Below, piece after piece: positions 60,793 to 64,000 of a stretch of 64,000 bases of DNA. The notes under the pieces were generated by a model. That model was not told where the DNA came from and did not search any database. It saw only the letters and a list, made by a program, of their open reading frames with translations. Position 1 is the stretch's first letter. Every line of letters starts with the position of its first letter. Made by a program: the position numbers and the translations under genes. This DNA comes from Dipteris shenzhenensis (taxonomy: Eukaryota > Polypodiophyta > Polypodiopsida > Gleicheniales): assembly GCA_047967505.1 (NCBI GenBank), contig CM106540.1. One strand, written 5' to 3'.

Positions 60793-63118
60793 TGTACAAG
60801 CTTGTAAGAGAGCAGAAGATGCAGGAGCCACATCCTTCCCTTGATCAATGATAGGTGTGTAGAAAACTAAAGTGGAAGGGGGATGCTCAAGAGGGAGGCT
60901 AGCATCTGGAGAAGGATCTAAAGTAGCATCATCACTCGCCACCATGGATGAGAGAAGGGGCCTCCATCTATAGGTGGTGGAGGAGCACCAATTCTAACTA
61001 GAACCCAATGGCGAGCAGCAGGTACAGGATATGCAACCGGTGCTAGAAGTGCAAGAGGTGCCGAAGGAGAGCTACGAAGAGGGACCACACGAGAAGACTT
61101 CTTGGGCCTTTTCTTCTTCTTTGGGTAGTCTCTAGCAAAATACCCAAAGGTTCTGCAAATATGGCATTGATCCTATATGCCTACGATCTCAATTCTTTGC
61201 CAAAAAAGTGAGTTATCTGAACGCTAAAGCATAATGTGGTCATTTGAAATGTTAGAGTTAGAGACGATGACTCTAACTCTGGGAACCCATTAGACCTGAT
61301 TGCCGAGTCCACCTGAAGAGCATGAACCAGGGAGCTACCTAACCTGCCTCTCAGCCCTTCCCCTCCCTTCTCACTCCCTCTCAACCCCTCCCCTCCGCTC
61401 TCTTTTCCTTTCAGCCCTCCTCTCAACCCCTCTCTAATCCCTCTTAGCCTCGCCCTTCAACCTCTCCTTCCTCCCCCCCCTAGCAGCTCCCTACTTCTTT
61501 CTTTGTCTAGCAACGGATGGATCTTCCAATTGTTTGAGTTGGCCTTCCACATCCGAAAGCCAATCATCGACCACTTATGCTGGCCATTGAGAACTTGTAC
61601 TTTCTCAAAAGATGAGTTGATACAGCTCCAAAAGGATGTGGAGTTCGAGAGCTCCACCATCCTCTTTGCATGCATCCACGGGTCCCCCCCATCCAAGTCA
61701 CATGCTAGGAACGGATGCTTGTTGTCTTCCTTCAAACCTCACCCTCGAGATTTCCAATATTCGATTATTGGTTTTCAGGTGGCTTTTGATTCTCTTGGGG
61801 CCTCGAGCACAATGCTCGAGGGTAGCCCCTTATTGCTTGGTTCCAGGAGGATCTTTCATTACACCTTTCATGTTGGGTTTTGGCCTTGTAGGGGAGGACA
61901 GACAGGGTCACATTACTCTTCGAGAAAACAGAAGGGCAGCAAGGCGAGACAGAGTGGAGGGAGCTAGCAAAGCAGGGAGGAGGGACAGTGAGGTGAGGGA
62001 GAGAGATGGAGTGGAAGGAGCAACTGCGAGGAGCAGGGAAGGCAAGGTGAAGGAGCAGCGGAGGAAGGTGCAGGCTGCAGAGGGGGGGGGGGGGGGGAGA
62101 GAGAGAGAGAGAGAGAGAGAGAGCAAGGCAGAAGTAGGAGGAGCGAGGGAAGAGAACAAGGCCAGCAAGAGGGATGGGGAGAGGTAGAGCAAGGGGGGGG
62201 GCACGACCGGGAGGAGCTGCAGCTAGAAAATCTTTTGTGCCATGTCTGCTAGAAAGATACAGACCTGTTTTTCCCCCCCAGAAAAAGGACTTCTATTAAG
62301 TAAGAAAGAAACTCCAAGAGCAAAGCTCAATGGAGGAGTACATCATGTAAGACATGAGAAAACAACCACCCTAGAAGGGTAAAATCAAGCTCCTATAAGA
62401 AATCTTTTAAAAATCCAAGGTTGAGGCTGAAAGTGCCACCTCTACCTTGCAGCGGACTCCGAAAAGAACAAGGAGCCACTCCACTCCCTCCATTAATCTG
62501 AAGCATGTGAATTTCACGGTTTGAGCTTGTTCAAAAATCTCAAATGAAAATGACCTAATAAATTATCCAAGGTATGTGACAAAGCAACTTGAACAACACA
62601 GACATGCAAAAAGTGTCACCAAGTCAACTAATATGGTAAAATGGGATTTTTCAACAAAAACTTCACCGCTGATTTTAACATCAGAGAGATTTACTTGATA
62701 ACTGAAGTAAGCATATTATCATCTAAAACACAACAAAAACTACTTAAGGTTAATAATAAATCAACACTGAGATCATAAATCTTCGTCACCCTATAAACAA
62801 CGTTCAGCCATAGAAATAATATGCTAATATCTTCTTACTTTGCTAGTATTAATTGGATTGCCGATCACATTGAAGAATACTTTTGCAAGGCCAGTACCCC
62901 CTAGAGGAATCGATTTAACGATCAAATCCTACAAAATAGCCACATATTAGTCTCATGCAGCTGAAGTCATTTGGAAGCTTACATGCCCGTGAGAGTGGCA
63001 TGTGAAGGTGCACTTACTTTGATATCCGAGTCACGAAAGATAATGTATTCGTAAACTTTATCACCAGCTGGAATTTGTAAAATGTTGTTTCCTCTACCTT
63101 CTGTTCCAAATGAGCGCA
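14982..63118 (-). CDS. DCP5: DCP5/LSM14-family mRNA decapping and translational repressor gene (5'-partial, six exons)
   Basis: The transcription unit is assembled from six minus-strand exons (63118-63018, 62928-62839, 57307-56804, 24551-24339, 15320-15210, 15110-14982). Read in order they give the family layout: end of an Lsm domain, low-complexity linker, FDF box, FFD box, TFG box, stop. All internal borders are GT/AG. The first intron splits a Val codon and the later junctions are phase 0. In plants and animals this family sits in P-bodies, represses translation and promotes decapping with DCP1/DCP2, and its FDF region binds DDX6/Dhh1-type helicases. The first exon (Met plus the Lsm core) is beyond the right edge. 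The two long introns, about 32 kb and 9 kb, hold most of the transposons in the window. Further exons in the 57.3-62.8 kb gap or the 32-kb gap cannot be excluded. The gene looks intact as far as visible. Confidence 0.9.
15210..15320 (-). CDS. DCP5: DCP5 exon: FFD box
   Basis: This 37-codon, phase-0 exon starts [14 protein letters not shown] and ends QQLRIDKE before a GTCAAT donor; the acceptor is TATACCAG. The motif YxxDFFDxLSC is the FFD box of LSM14/DCP5 proteins, which in animals contacts EDC4. The following [10 protein letters not shown] matches the segment that links the FFD and TFG boxes in the family. It lies 9.0 kb from the FDF exon; the intron holds a MULE relic, a psbQ fragment, and hAT, copia and LINE pieces. 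Confidence 0.94.
15572..17396 (-). pseudogene. MULE-like transposase, frameshifted, with a short intron
   Basis: A 509-codon minus frame shows a Cys-rich segment ([19 protein letters not shown]) and then a catalytic-core pattern: [24 protein letters not shown] and [12 protein letters not shown]. This fits the order seen in Mutator-like transposases (an acidic residue, D, then C/H-W). Near 15915 the frame is lost by one missing base. In the shifted frame it reads [18 protein letters not shown] up to a GT donor at 15864. An AG at 15777-15776 joins in phase to [18 protein letters not shown], so the intron is 15776-15864. No RNA evidence is available. The family call is by pattern only. Confidence 0.7.
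17597..17658. repeat. Imperfect palindrome P1 (GGCCAATAGACCCCTTT family)
   Basis: The two arms of about 27 bases are complementary with two mismatches around a short centre (cttcgac). Core: taGAGGCCAATAGACCCC and its complement. First of a cluster lying between the MULE relic and the psbQ fragment. Confidence 0.9.
17668..17737. repeat. Imperfect palindrome P2
   Basis: The arms extend through aattaaatatagaggc and aatagacccctttcgt into their complements, with one clear mismatch (gctaat against ttggc). Same core as P1. Confidence 0.9.
17745..17830. repeat. Two half-units of the palindrome family
   Basis: aaaaggggtctattggcctc occurs twice as single arms (from about 17746 and 17803), each followed by an AT-rich spacer. 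They appear to be solo right arms. Confidence 0.88.
18234..18313. repeat. 80-bp perfect palindrome P3
   Basis: Bases 18234-18273 are the exact reverse complement of 18274-18313, centred on gtcgac. It contains the cluster core aggccaatagacccctttcg plus an outer arm (cccttaagaaaatta). A transcript would fold into a perfect hairpin of nearly 40 bp. It lies in the DCP5 intron between the FDF and FFD exons. Confidence 0.95.
18360..18476. repeat. Half-unit and imperfect palindrome P4
   Basis: A solo right arm starts at 18360. A further palindrome at about 18398-18476 has arms gaaaggccaataaacccctt and its complement around gtcgatg, with a few mismatches. Same core as P3. Confidence 0.88.
18488..18776. 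repeat. Pyrimidine minisatellite (CCCGCTCTGCCTCCCGCTCTCC)n
   Basis: Tandem, variable units mixing cccgctctgcct and cccgctctccct for about 290 bases, with all six frames open as artefacts. It ends directly at the psbQ exon fragment. A shorter related tract occurs on the other side at 19178-19217. Confidence 0.95.
18780..18972 (+). pseudogene. psbQ: psbQ (PSII oxygen-evolving enhancer 3) 3'-end fragment with intron
   Basis: On the plus strand, [14 protein letters not shown] ends at 18821 before a GTAATT donor. A 52-base intron ends in TTTGGCAG at 18873, and exon 18874-18972 reads [17 protein letters not shown], then [12 protein letters not shown] and TAA. This matches the C-terminus of PsbQ (KLF...IDNLD.AA...EAEKYY..TV..LN.VLAKL), the lumenal extrinsic subunit of photosystem II. 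Transit peptide and earlier exons are missing: upstream is the pyrimidine minisatellite. The retained intron means it was copied as DNA, not from mRNA. It lies antisense inside a DCP5 intron, near a MULE relic. Confidence 0.85.
18973..19229 (+). other. Probable psbQ 3' UTR and repeat
   Basis: Follows the psbQ stop. tgcattttgcattt occurs at about 19030 and again near 19134, and atcagctttt or atcaagcttttt recurs between them, so part of it is duplicated. It ends with a pyrimidine tract at 19178-19217. No coding signal. Confidence 0.45.
19230..20060 (-). pseudogene. hAT transposase remnant (DUF659-type region)
   Basis: Broken minus frames read in order: [58 protein letters not shown] with VSPKGEA, and further on [19 protein letters not shown]. 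This matches the N-terminal and central parts of plant hAT transposases with a DUF659 domain (FN....P.F, SDGWTD...LINF...P.G, LR..D...P.MG.Y). There are many stops and frameshifts. The BED finger and the C-terminal dimerisation domain were not seen. It might relate to the hAT-type small element at 27.1 kb, but that is not shown. Confidence 0.72.
20538..20945 (+). pseudogene. Ty1/copia RT-RNase H connection fragment
   Basis: An open plus frame of 135 codons reads [60 protein letters not shown] and [20 protein letters not shown]. This is the classic end of a copia RT running into RNase H. It lacks the YVDD catalytic part upstream and RNase H downstream. No LTRs were recognised around it. Confidence 0.92.
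20946..22120. other. No gene recognised
   Basis: Mixed sequence after the copia fragment, with no frame that resembles a known family; the 21.5-21.8 kb part is more GC-rich with many tcgtca and acgatc motifs. It may include the copia element's 3' part and LTR, but no repeat pair was found. Confidence 0.4.
22124..22216. repeat. Three-copy repeat of caggtggagacagctcatag
   Basis: The 20-mer caggtggagacagctcatag occurs three times (near 22125, 22163 and 22199), separated by shorter ggtctagtcacaaa or agatctctttgct spacers. Confidence 0.9.
22470..22660 (+). pseudogene. L1-type LINE RT fragment
   Basis: The plus strand reads [17 protein letters not shown] and, in another frame, [13 protein letters not shown]. 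These correspond to [14 protein letters not shown] and [12 protein letters not shown] in LINE-A. Two frameshifted pieces of about 190 bases; only the RT finger and the first palm motif remain. Confidence 0.7.
22740..24115 (+). pseudogene. LINE-B4: endonuclease and C-terminal pieces, internally deleted
   Basis: EN traces ([30 protein letters not shown]) are followed, without an RT, by the family's C-terminal zinc-finger region: [10 protein letters not shown] and, after a frameshift, [15 protein letters not shown], matching HICTLCDM...[13 protein letters not shown] in LINE-B3. It ends near ctcatagattttcgtctg, a decayed version of the LINE-B 3' end. The DCP5 FDF exon lies about 220 bases further right. 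Confidence 0.75.
24339..24551 (-). CDS. DCP5: DCP5 exon: FDF box
   Basis: The exon has 71 codons, phase 0 at both ends, with acceptor TTGGCAG and donor GTTGATAT. It contains [20 protein letters not shown], the FDF signature of LSM14/DCP5/Scd6 proteins (DFDF, MNxxFNKxEVW). In the family this binds the RecA-like C-terminal domain of DDX6/Dhh1 helicases. It continues with a charged stretch ([13 protein letters not shown]) and ends CDCSKK, whose last Lys joins Pro of the next exon to recreate the family motif KPxY. This is the strongest single anchor for the gene. Confidence 0.95.
24552..25250. other. DCP5 intron sequence, no transposon recognised
   Basis: Upstream flank of the FDF exon on the minus strand. 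No open frame with a recognisable match. Confidence 0.5.
25940..26690 (+). pseudogene. LINE-B2 ORF1 (coiled coil and L1-ORF1p-like C-terminus)
   Basis: A charged coiled coil ([35 protein letters not shown]) is followed by [20 protein letters not shown]. After a frameshift near 26420-26428 it continues [20 protein letters not shown] and [15 protein letters not shown], then [14 protein letters not shown]. The layout (coiled coil, RRM-like, C-terminal domain with RxxPxxxRF and DDLT) resembles the Transposase_22 type of L1 ORF1p, which binds RNA as a trimer in animals. This differs from the zinc-knuckle ORF1 of LINE-A in the same window. Confidence 0.75.
26876..28523 (+). mobile_element. LINE-A3, 5'-truncated copy nested in LINE-B2
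   Basis: Homologous to the C-terminal end of LINE-A ORF2, for example [20 protein letters not shown] and [16 protein letters not shown] (zf-RVT), and ends taatagaagt...aaaa like the other A copies. Flanks aaagagaggcta (26864-26875) and aaagagagggcta (28524-28536) form a target duplication differing by one base. It is interrupted by a hAT-type element at 27114-27568. Two Trp codons have become TAG (near 27902 and 28263). Confidence 0.85.
27114..27568. mobile_element. Non-autonomous hAT-type element, 455 bp
   Basis: Terminal inverted repeats catagttaccgcggaacgg (27114-27132) and its perfect complement at 27550-27568 bound the element. It is flanked by the exact 8-bp direct repeat gatgaagg (27106-27113 and 27569-27576). 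An 8-bp target duplication and a CA-starting TIR are hAT traits. Inside each end there are many gggaacg or cgttcc motifs, like the subterminal repeats that bind hAT transposases. There is no coding capacity. It splits the coding frame of LINE-A3. Confidence 0.92.
29000..29668 (+). mobile_element. LINE-A4, 5'-inverted (twin-primed) insertion nested in LINE-B2
   Basis: 29000-29272 is LINE-A sequence in minus orientation (compare 40960-41220), joined directly to 29273-29655 in plus orientation starting at the adjacent point of the element and ending in the LINE-A 3' end and poly(A). Flanks gggagcggtac (28989-28999) and gggagcgatac (29669-29679) form an 11-bp target duplication with one mismatch. 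An inverted 5' segment abutting the 3' segment is the known outcome of twin priming in L1 elements. Confidence 0.9.
30332..30358. repeat. (TC)n microsatellite
   Basis: About 13 uninterrupted TC units between LINE-B2 and LINE-B1. Confidence 0.98.
30360..32080 (+). pseudogene. LINE-B1 endonuclease and partial RT
   Basis: The EN domain is largely intact: [40 protein letters not shown] and [10 protein letters not shown] are the metal-binding and catalytic motifs of APE-type endonucleases. A linker [17 protein letters not shown] follows. A frameshift near 31370 leads into [20 protein letters not shown], a TAA stop at about 31723, and then [39 protein letters not shown] and [15 protein letters not shown] (first RT palm motif). 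It stops near 32080, before YxDD. Both ends are missing. Confidence 0.9.
32100..32684 (+). pseudogene. Coiled-coil protein of unknown family, one internal stop
   Basis: One frame runs through [46 protein letters not shown] and a long Gln/Glu/Ala/Arg coiled coil ([20 protein letters not shown]). After a TAG at 32497-32499 it continues as coiled coil ([19 protein letters not shown]) to a stop near 32684. I do not recognise it. It sits between truncated LINE-B1 and the pyrimidine leader of LINE-A1, so it may be part of another retroelement or a piece of a host gene. Confidence 0.5.
32700..33245 (+). repeat. C-rich leader of LINE-A1
   Basis: Begins aacctgctgcccccc and continues as almost pure C with T and occasional G (ccgcccc, cctccctcc) for about 550 bases. 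All frames are open as artefacts. The opposite strand has dense G runs that could form G-quadruplexes. Similar tracts precede ORF1 of other LINEs here. Confidence 0.95.
33265..34847 (+). pseudogene. LINE-A1 ORF1 (DUF4283-like and zinc knuckle)
   Basis: The N-terminal region reads [37 protein letters not shown] and [15 protein letters not shown], like the DUF4283-type RNA-binding part of plant L1 ORF1. A TAG at 33982-33984 (CAG in copy A2) precedes the knuckle [21 protein letters not shown] Pro/Ser-rich tail follows, with a second TAG (34489-34491) and a one-base frameshift near 34720. In the restored frame ORF1 would end at TGA 34845-34847, overlapping the ORF2 ATG in an ATGA. Packages LINE RNA in related elements. 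Confidence 0.88.
34844..39254 (+). pseudogene. LINE-A1 ORF2 (endonuclease, RT, zf-RVT)
   Basis: Starts [19 protein letters not shown] (EN), then [45 protein letters not shown] stops at 35321, 35708 and 35828 leave the frame otherwise open to about 36390. The RT reads [20 protein letters not shown], then after a rearrangement (36396-36590) [39 protein letters not shown] and ELADDTAIY, followed by thumb and connector pieces in shifting frames. The C-terminus at 38631-39254 carries [20 protein letters not shown] (zf-RVT). In life EN nicks target DNA and RT primes on it. Confidence 0.92.
36396..36590 (+). repeat. Duplicated RT segment and foreign insert in LINE-A1
   Basis: 36396-36450 repeats 36242-36296 (agcccttcacaagggcaagt, then ccaggttc-gatgg) with a few differences. 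About 140 bases with no LINE homology follow before the RT resumes. The segment that reads [20 protein letters not shown] in copy A2 is missing. Probably a local template jump. Confidence 0.8.
39371..40539. other. Spacer between LINE-A1 and LINE-A2
   Basis: No gene recognised. 40370-40539 contains repeated tggtcaac and catgtggtc motifs (a loose minisatellite). The last 18 bases before LINE-A2 are its target duplication. Confidence 0.6.
40660..43957 (-). pseudogene. LINE-A2 ORF2: RT, connector, zf-RVT
   Basis: 43957-42953: [55 protein letters not shown] frameshift occurs at the QGCPLA motif near 43010, then [10 protein letters not shown] (catalytic A-DD), another shift near 42810, then [16 protein letters not shown] and [20 protein letters not shown] (42890-41925). 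Two further frames reach 40660 with [20 protein letters not shown] (zf-RVT). It gives the best view of the family's RT fingers, missing in A1. Confidence 0.9.
44042..46150 (-). pseudogene. LINE-A2 ORF1 and in-frame ORF1-ORF2 fusion
   Basis: 46150-45059 encodes ORF1 in one frame without internal stop: [54 protein letters not shown], then a Pro/Arg-rich tail. A stop at 45061-45059 interrupts. 45025-44042 then runs from the ORF1 tail ([20 protein letters not shown]) straight into ORF2 ([20 protein letters not shown] and onwards) because the sequence between SIQHPP and WKELLSW, present in A1, is deleted. The endonuclease is therefore headless. Confidence 0.88.
46400..47050 (-). repeat. Pyrimidine leader of LINE-A2 (G-rich on plus strand)
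   Basis: Nearly pure purine on plus, with many runs of 4-12 G. Read on minus it starts gagctgctgctcctcccc and is followed by C/T-rich repeats up to the ORF1 region. Strong G-quadruplex potential on the plus strand. Confidence 0.93.
47185..49281 (-). pseudogene. LINE-A5 ORF2 remnant (headless EN, RT)
   Basis: After ORF1-tail sequence the frame passes into [20 protein letters not shown], so the N-terminal EN is missing here too. It continues [39 protein letters not shown], then RT pieces [20 protein letters not shown] and, in a new frame, [20 protein letters not shown] and [13 protein letters not shown]. Frameshifts and stops are frequent. The family's C-terminus is absent. Confidence 0.82.
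49223..50419 (-). pseudogene. LINE-A5 ORF1
   Basis: 50419-49982: [20 protein letters not shown] and [20 protein letters not shown], then [21 protein letters not shown] frameshift precedes the zinc knuckle, whose sequence is near 49900-49960. 49726-49223: a Pro/Val-rich linker with the conserved [21 protein letters not shown] more diverged member of the A family than A1 and A2. Confidence 0.82.
51007..53730 (-). pseudogene. LINE-B3 ORF2: RT and C-terminal zinc finger
   Basis: The frame begins upstream of its first Met with [20 protein letters not shown], homologous to the EN-RT linker of LINE-B1. The RT is almost intact in one frame to 51806: [89 protein letters not shown] and [10 protein letters not shown]. 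After a frameshift, 52014-51007 holds [20 protein letters not shown] (CxxC-H-C finger). It is the best RT of the B lineage; the EN is missing. Confidence 0.92.
53850..55036 (-). pseudogene. LINE-B3 ORF1 (L1-ORF1p-like)
   Basis: [20 protein letters not shown], then a Ser/Ala/Pro/Thr-rich repeat region, then a helix rich in Glu/Gln/Arg ([19 protein letters not shown]). The frame changes after about 54200. At 54060-53850 another frame gives [30 protein letters not shown] and [11 protein letters not shown]. The latter match the RNA-binding C-terminal part of L1-type ORF1p, as in LINE-B2. It is interrupted by stops. Confidence 0.7.
55340..56010 (-). repeat. Purine/pyrimidine leader repeats (LINE-B3 leader and LINE-A5 leader)
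   Basis: 55340-55611: ggcgtagg, gtaggctgagcg and similar units. 55621-55965: G-rich runs with ggggtaggggc units, ending gaggagcagcagctctc; read on minus this is gagagctgctgctcctcccc. The unique sequence to about 56010 (agcagatgcaaacaagactc) resembles the leader near 62.25 kb. The boundary between the two elements rests on the short 9-bp duplication. Confidence 0.7.
56593..56658 (-). CDS. Possible small acidic exon of DCP5 (uncertain)
   Basis: A 66-base stretch between an AG and a GTAACA donor would be phase 0 at both ends and encode 22 residues, mostly Glu ([20 protein letters not shown]). It could be an optional exon between the linker exon and the FDF exon. Splicing directly from 56804 to 24551 also keeps frame. 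The acceptor lacks a good pyrimidine tract. In another frame the same bases read as an Arg/Ser-rich peptide, so the compositional signal is ambiguous. Confidence 0.22.
56804..57307 (-). CDS. DCP5: DCP5 exon: Pro/Ser/Gln-rich disordered linker
   Basis: The exon has 168 codons in phase 0. It starts after TTTGTAACAG with residues [15 protein letters not shown] and ends YRRFIK before a GTGAAACA donor. Composition is rich in Pro, Ser, Leu and Gln, with segments such as [13 protein letters not shown] that resemble the linker between Lsm and FDF in plant DCP5 proteins. The open frame, clean borders and matching phases make it coding. There is no enzymatic motif; this region is normally disordered. 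Sequence similarity is weak here, so support comes from context and phase. Confidence 0.85.
57318..58640. other. DCP5 intron, unassigned
   Basis: No recognisable gene. 58040-58640 borders the copia element and may hold part of its 3' region or LTR, but no paired repeat was found. Confidence 0.45.
58650..60105 (-). pseudogene. Ty1/copia RT (copia-2), split by a LINE
   Basis: Reading minus: [17 protein letters not shown], then [20 protein letters not shown] and [12 protein letters not shown]. After excision of 59277-59736 it continues [40 protein letters not shown] and IILIL, then TAA at 59027-59025 where the catalytic YVDD Tyr should be, then [10 protein letters not shown] and [17 protein letters not shown]. 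Integrase and RNase H are absent. A LINE-C copy starts at 60106, so the copia 5' side is lost. Confidence 0.9.
59277..59736 (+). mobile_element. LINE-A6, 5'-truncated insertion in copia-2
   Basis: Plus-strand LINE-A 3' end: [20 protein letters not shown], then [20 protein letters not shown], a short 3' UTR and a poly(A) at 59722-59736. Flanked by cagtctt at 59270-59276 and 59737-59743, a 7-bp target duplication. Removing the insert and one repeat restores copia RT reading across [12 protein letters not shown]. Confidence 0.92.
60106..60700 (-). mobile_element. LINE-C2, 5'-truncated
   Basis: The poly(T)-rich start at 60106-60120 is followed by ttctattaatgcttgaaaaa, the same 3' end as LINE-C1, and by homologous sequence (ctcactgcctagggg, ggggctaacagccagg). 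The C-terminal ORF2 is degraded. It ends at a compound microsatellite. It lies inside or at the edge of copia-2. Confidence 0.8.
60693..60800. repeat. Compound microsatellite (AC)n ... (GTAT)n
   Basis: acacac run at 60693-60718, then a gata/cata-rich spacer, then gtat repeats at about 60755-60796. Confidence 0.95.
60800..62250 (-). mobile_element. LINE-A7 5' part with an internally inverted ORF1
   Basis: 60800-61335 on minus carries the ORF1 zinc-knuckle region ([16 protein letters not shown], knuckle partly mutated) and the conserved [17 protein letters not shown] frame. 61340-61497 is pyrimidine-rich on plus, and 61503-61925 encodes ORF1 N-terminus on plus: [47 protein letters not shown]. 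61960-62215 is the purine tract expected for a minus-strand leader, ending cgggaggagctgcagctag. So a segment of roughly 590 bases is inverted inside a minus-strand LINE. Confidence 0.78.
62270..62490 (-). mobile_element. LINE-A8, short 3'-end insertion
   Basis: aaaaaggacttctattaagtaagaaagaaact, read on minus, is the LINE-A 3' end. ttgaggctgaaagtgccacc corresponds to the HFQPQ coding end of ORF2. About 220 bases, heavily truncated. A target duplication could not be defined. Confidence 0.8.
62839..62928 (-). CDS. DCP5: DCP5 exon: end of Lsm domain and start of linker
   Basis: This is a 90-base, phase-0 exon between a TTTTGTAG acceptor and a GTAAGAAG donor. It encodes 30 residues starting DLIVKSIP. 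In the family the sequence DLxVK follows directly on SDIK of the previous exon, so the junction is well supported. The rest ([12 protein letters not shown] and so on) is linker with no recognised motif. The intron before it is about 90 bases, the one after about 5.5 kb. Confidence 0.88.
63018..63118 (-). CDS. DCP5: DCP5 exon: C-terminal half of the Lsm domain
   Basis: The exon is preceded by a TTGTACAG acceptor and followed by a GTAAGTGC donor. It completes a split codon and adds 33 residues. They contain RSFGTEGR and then [14 protein letters not shown], which is the highly conserved end of the LSM14/DCP5/Scd6 Lsm fold (family knowledge). This Lsm domain binds mRNA and decapping factors. The preceding exon should encode the first Lsm strands and was not found between here and the right edge; the sequence upstream to 63.5 kb is intron-like. 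Confidence 0.93.
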
Positions 63119-63539
63119 CTGTACAAAAGTAAGTCTTGGATAAGCTACATCTAATTGATCTTTGTAAGGGATGACTACAATATTGCTTAACAACAAATAT
63201 TGCAATGTTCTTGTTGAAGAGTATGAAAAAAATCTAATCACTTGAGAAGTCAAGGAGCCAAAAGAACGTTTCTTCCCCTAAGGAGGCAATTAGAATAGGT
63301 GATCATTTGGCAAGACAACTACCAGCTTGCTGTTCATTGCTTTTCCTTTTTGGTAATCTTTGATACAAATTGGAAAGTGAATCTTCAATTTTTATTGGTG
63401 CAACCATAGAACACGTCTAAATTCTTTAAGAAGGTATGTTAAGATATATATGAGAACTTGAATTTGACAAATAAGTAAGCATCTAAGGTGCAGCTTCAGA
63501 AGCACACTATGATGTCAAAACCTATTATATGAAGTTTGG

Positions 63540-63845
63540 ACAGTGTGCAGCGCAACCTGCTGCCCACCCCTTCTCTGCCCTTCTCCTCTCACCTGTGATC
63601 ACCCTCCTCCCCAACCTCTCTACCCACCTTCCAAGCCCCCCTACCCTCCCTCTCCTCTCCTCTGGTCGCCCTCTTTCCCAGCCCCTCCTCCCACCTTCCC
63701 AGCCCACCCTCTCTGCCCCCTTTGGTCGCCCTCCTCTGCTCTCCTTCCAGCCCTTCTCCTCCCCCTCTATTTTTTCACTTCCCCGGCCGTCCAATTCTCT
63801 CCCCTCTTCTCTCCTCCTCTCCACCTCTCCCTCTCAAGCTACAGA
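63540..63845 (+). repeat. Pyrimidine tract with LINE leader start
   Basis: Starts gcgcaacctgctgcccaccc, comparable to aacctgctgccccccc at LINE-A1, and continues C/T-rich for about 290 bases. No ORF1 follows before 64000, so it is a truncated leader or a solo copy. It lies upstream of the first visible DCP5 exon. Confidence 0.75.
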
Positions 63846-63869
63846 GATGAGATCATGAGGCCCAGTTGG

Positions 63870-64000
63870 AGTCCAGATAGAGGGTGATTACTGATTTTTT
63901 TCAATCAAGGCATCGACCAGCAATTCCTAAGGAGGTGACGTAGCCAAGACCCGAAGAGGGTGACACAACAAACCGGCTAGTGCGTTGATCCACACATGAG
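63870..64000 (+). pseudogene. LINE-B6 C-terminal fragment
   Basis: gtgattac-ga-ttttttcaatc, agccaagaccc and gtgcgttgat match the LINE-B4 C-terminal region at about 23600-23695 (gtgattaccaagttttttcaatc, agccgagaccc, gtgtgttaat). Runs off the right edge. Confidence 0.6.

Noticed and set aside
62100-62122. GA-repeat considered as a regulatory GAGA element
   Set aside because: Simple repeat inside the purine leader of LINE-A7; no promoter context.
1-64000. tRNA, rRNA or CRISPR features
   Set aside because: No cloverleaf, rRNA core or regularly spaced repeat-spacer array was recognised; the repeats present are minisatellites and transposon parts.

Overview
This is nuclear DNA of a land plant with large, transposon-filled introns. 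Two observations support this: plant-type spliced exons with GT/AG borders of an LSM14/DCP5-family gene, and the 3' exons of a chloroplast PsbQ gene. The abundance of non-LTR retrotransposons beside decayed Ty3/Ty1 elements suggests a seedless vascular plant such as a fern, or another large-genome plant. That taxonomic guess is an impression only.

The one credible host gene is on the minus strand and spans almost the whole window. It is a homologue of DCP5/LSM14/RAP55/Scd6, a P-body mRNA decapping and translational-repression factor. Six exons can be read at 63118-63018 (end of the Lsm domain), 62928-62839, 57307-56804 (Pro/Ser/Gln-rich linker), 24551-24339 (FDF box), 15320-15210 (FFD box) and 15110-14982 (TFG box and stop). 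Every internal junction has GT/AG ends and compatible phase. The first exon lies off the right edge. The introns include one of about 32 kb and one of about 9 kb.

The rest is mostly mobile DNA. 1-4.1 kb: a decayed minus-strand Ty3/gypsy element whose middle holds an oppositely oriented RT-RNase H piece. 4.1-9 kb: no recognisable gene. 9-11.3 kb: a second gypsy remnant. 11.5-14.3 kb: an L1-clade LINE (C1). 15.3-24.3 kb (a DCP5 intron): a MULE-like transposase pseudogene, a cluster of palindromes including an 80-bp perfect one, a captured psbQ 3' fragment, a hAT (DUF659) remnant, a Ty1/copia RT fragment and LINE pieces. 25-56 kb (the giant DCP5 intron): a stack of LINEs. L1-clade copies are called A1-A8 and C1-C2; a second lineage with an L1-ORF1p-like ORF1 and a (CTTT)n tail is called B1-B6. 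Several are nested, in places three deep, with target-site duplications that can be read. 57-63 kb (another DCP5 intron): a copia element split by a LINE, a second C-family LINE, and a LINE with an internally inverted ORF1.

Pyrimidine-rich tracts, read in LINE sense, precede most LINE ORF1s and look like the family's 5' leader. All transposon genes seen are broken. In the best-preserved copy most premature stops are CAG-to-TAG changes, as expected from decay of methylated CHG sites. No tRNA, rRNA or CRISPR feature was recognised.
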